This document shows positions 63,705 through 64,000 of a stretch of 64,000 nt of DNA, in pieces; positions within the stretch are counted from its first letter, which is position 1; every line of letters starts with the position of its first letter. This DNA comes from Hippophae tibetana (taxonomy: Eukaryota; Streptophyta; Magnoliopsida; Rosales; Elaeagnaceae), in contig CM072808.1 in NCBI GenBank assembly GCA_037013495.1, forward strand, positions 5,557,319 through 5,621,318. Reading direction: 5' to 3'. Below the pieces are notes generated by a model. The model had not been told where the DNA came from, searched no databases, and was given only the letters and a program-made list of their open reading frames with translations. A program made the position numbers and the translations under genes.

Positions 63705-64000
63705 GGTGCTGACCTAGGGTTTTTTTTATTTATATTTTCAATCAATCTCTATTATTCCAAAAAAAATAGAGAAGAGAAAAAGAAGGGGAATGTTGTTCAA
63801 ATCTTCAAAATCAAAAACACATTTGGTAAATATGAGTTACAACTTTCAACGGAGGTAACTTTTGACTGGGGTATCGAAACGAATATTATAATATTTCAAA
63901 TTAAAGCTCGTATCAAATTAAACAATATGCATTATCCTCGATAGGAGAATCATTTTTGTAAACAAATAACATCGTTTACCTCACTTATTTGCTGTTTAAA
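63705..64000 (+). repeat. Partial B monomer at the right window edge
   Basis: The unit starts ggtgctgacctaggg and matches the first 296 bp of the B unit at 60798, including catttttgtaaacaaat, cattatcctcgatagg and tatttgctgtttaaa. It is cut by the window end and shows the array continues. Confidence 0.9.

Larger units (their letters stand above)
1..64000 (+). repeat. Tandem satellite array, ~363 bp monomer, 175 full units plus two partial
   Basis: The phase motif ggagatattggtgccga (or a one- or two-base variant) recurs from anchor 286 to anchor 63705 at 176 positions, always on the given strand, with no gap larger than 366 bp and none smaller than 337 bp. Other near-invariant segments sit at fixed distances in every unit: tcaatcaatctct, gggtatcgaaacgaatat, caatatgcatt, acccaaataacatcg, and cattttacttacttccgg. 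The window starts inside one unit and ends inside another, so both array edges lie outside. No transposon, inverted unit or unique spacer was seen. Long AT-rich satellites with higher-order structure are typical of centromeric or other constitutive heterochromatin. The specific location and species are not shown by the sequence. Confidence 0.98.
58343..64000 (+). repeat. 8-monomer repeat of 2,907 bp, one full copy and most of a second
   Basis: Anchors 58619, 58983, 59346, 59708, 60072, 60435 and 60798 map to 61526, 61890, 62253, 62615, 62979, 63342 and 63705, all exactly 2,907 bp on, and the match runs to the window end. Visible differences include agaagataaaaag near 61590 (first copy agaagagaaaaag) and the ctctctt/ctgtctt change in the chimera. 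The repeat starts inside the unit 61162, not at my anchor. Confidence 0.9.

Noticed and set aside
1-64000. CRISPR array
   Set aside because: The period is about 363 bp with the whole unit repeated and no alternation of short repeat and unique spacer.
1-64000. Telomere repeats, rDNA, tRNA genes or organelle DNA
   Set aside because: No telomeric short-repeat run, no rRNA-like or cloverleaf-like conserved segment, and no organelle gene was seen. Every base falls within a satellite unit.

Overview
The whole 64,000-base window is one uninterrupted tandem satellite-DNA array. I find no gene, RNA gene, transposon, rDNA, telomere repeat or unique sequence in it. Using the conserved motif ggagatattggtgccga as a phase marker (anchor = first g of ggtgccga), I placed 176 anchors by eye, from 286 to 63705. 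That gives 175 complete monomers plus a partial unit at each edge. Mean spacing is about 362.4 bp, with most units 360-366 bp. All units run head to tail in the same orientation. The DNA is strongly AT-rich (about 70% or more by eye). This points to nuclear heterochromatin of a eukaryote, either centromeric, pericentromeric or a heterochromatic knob. A plant is my best guess because about 180 or 360 bp monomers are common there, but an animal is not excluded and I do not recognise the family by name.

Two main monomer classes build the array. Type A carries attgagtag, then tttactcgggtatcg, aatttattaaatgg and cattggtctcgcaag. Type B carries agagaagagaaaaagaa, then ttttgactggggtatcg, ataatatatcaa and gcattttcct. 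A third form, B', is a B unit whose first 20-40 bases look like A. From about 12.5 kb onward the order obeys a simple grammar of AB dimers (about 727 bp) mixed with ABB' trimers (about 1,089 bp).

Layout: (1) 1-10372, more diverged and irregular A/B units with local duplications; (2) 10373-12543, an island of two divergent classes, C and D; (3) 12544-20500, nearly strict AB dimers with 4-mer and 8-mer duplications; (4) 20501-40839, highly homogeneous mixtures of AB and ABB' forming 3-, 5- and 7-mer higher-order repeats; (5) 40840-48820, more mixed units, including a block copied from 12.3 kb upstream; (6) 48821-64000, two adjacent, nearly identical 16-monomer units of 5,807 bp, then a partial 2,907 bp 8-monomer repeat.

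The open frames seen in many B units, up to 118 codons, come from a repeat with few stop codons in one frame. I do not regard them as genes. The interest here is the record of unequal crossover at several scales: chimeric monomers, duplicated blocks, independent switches at the same short segment, and CpG-type transitions suggesting past DNA methylation. All coordinates and identities were read by eye and not computed.
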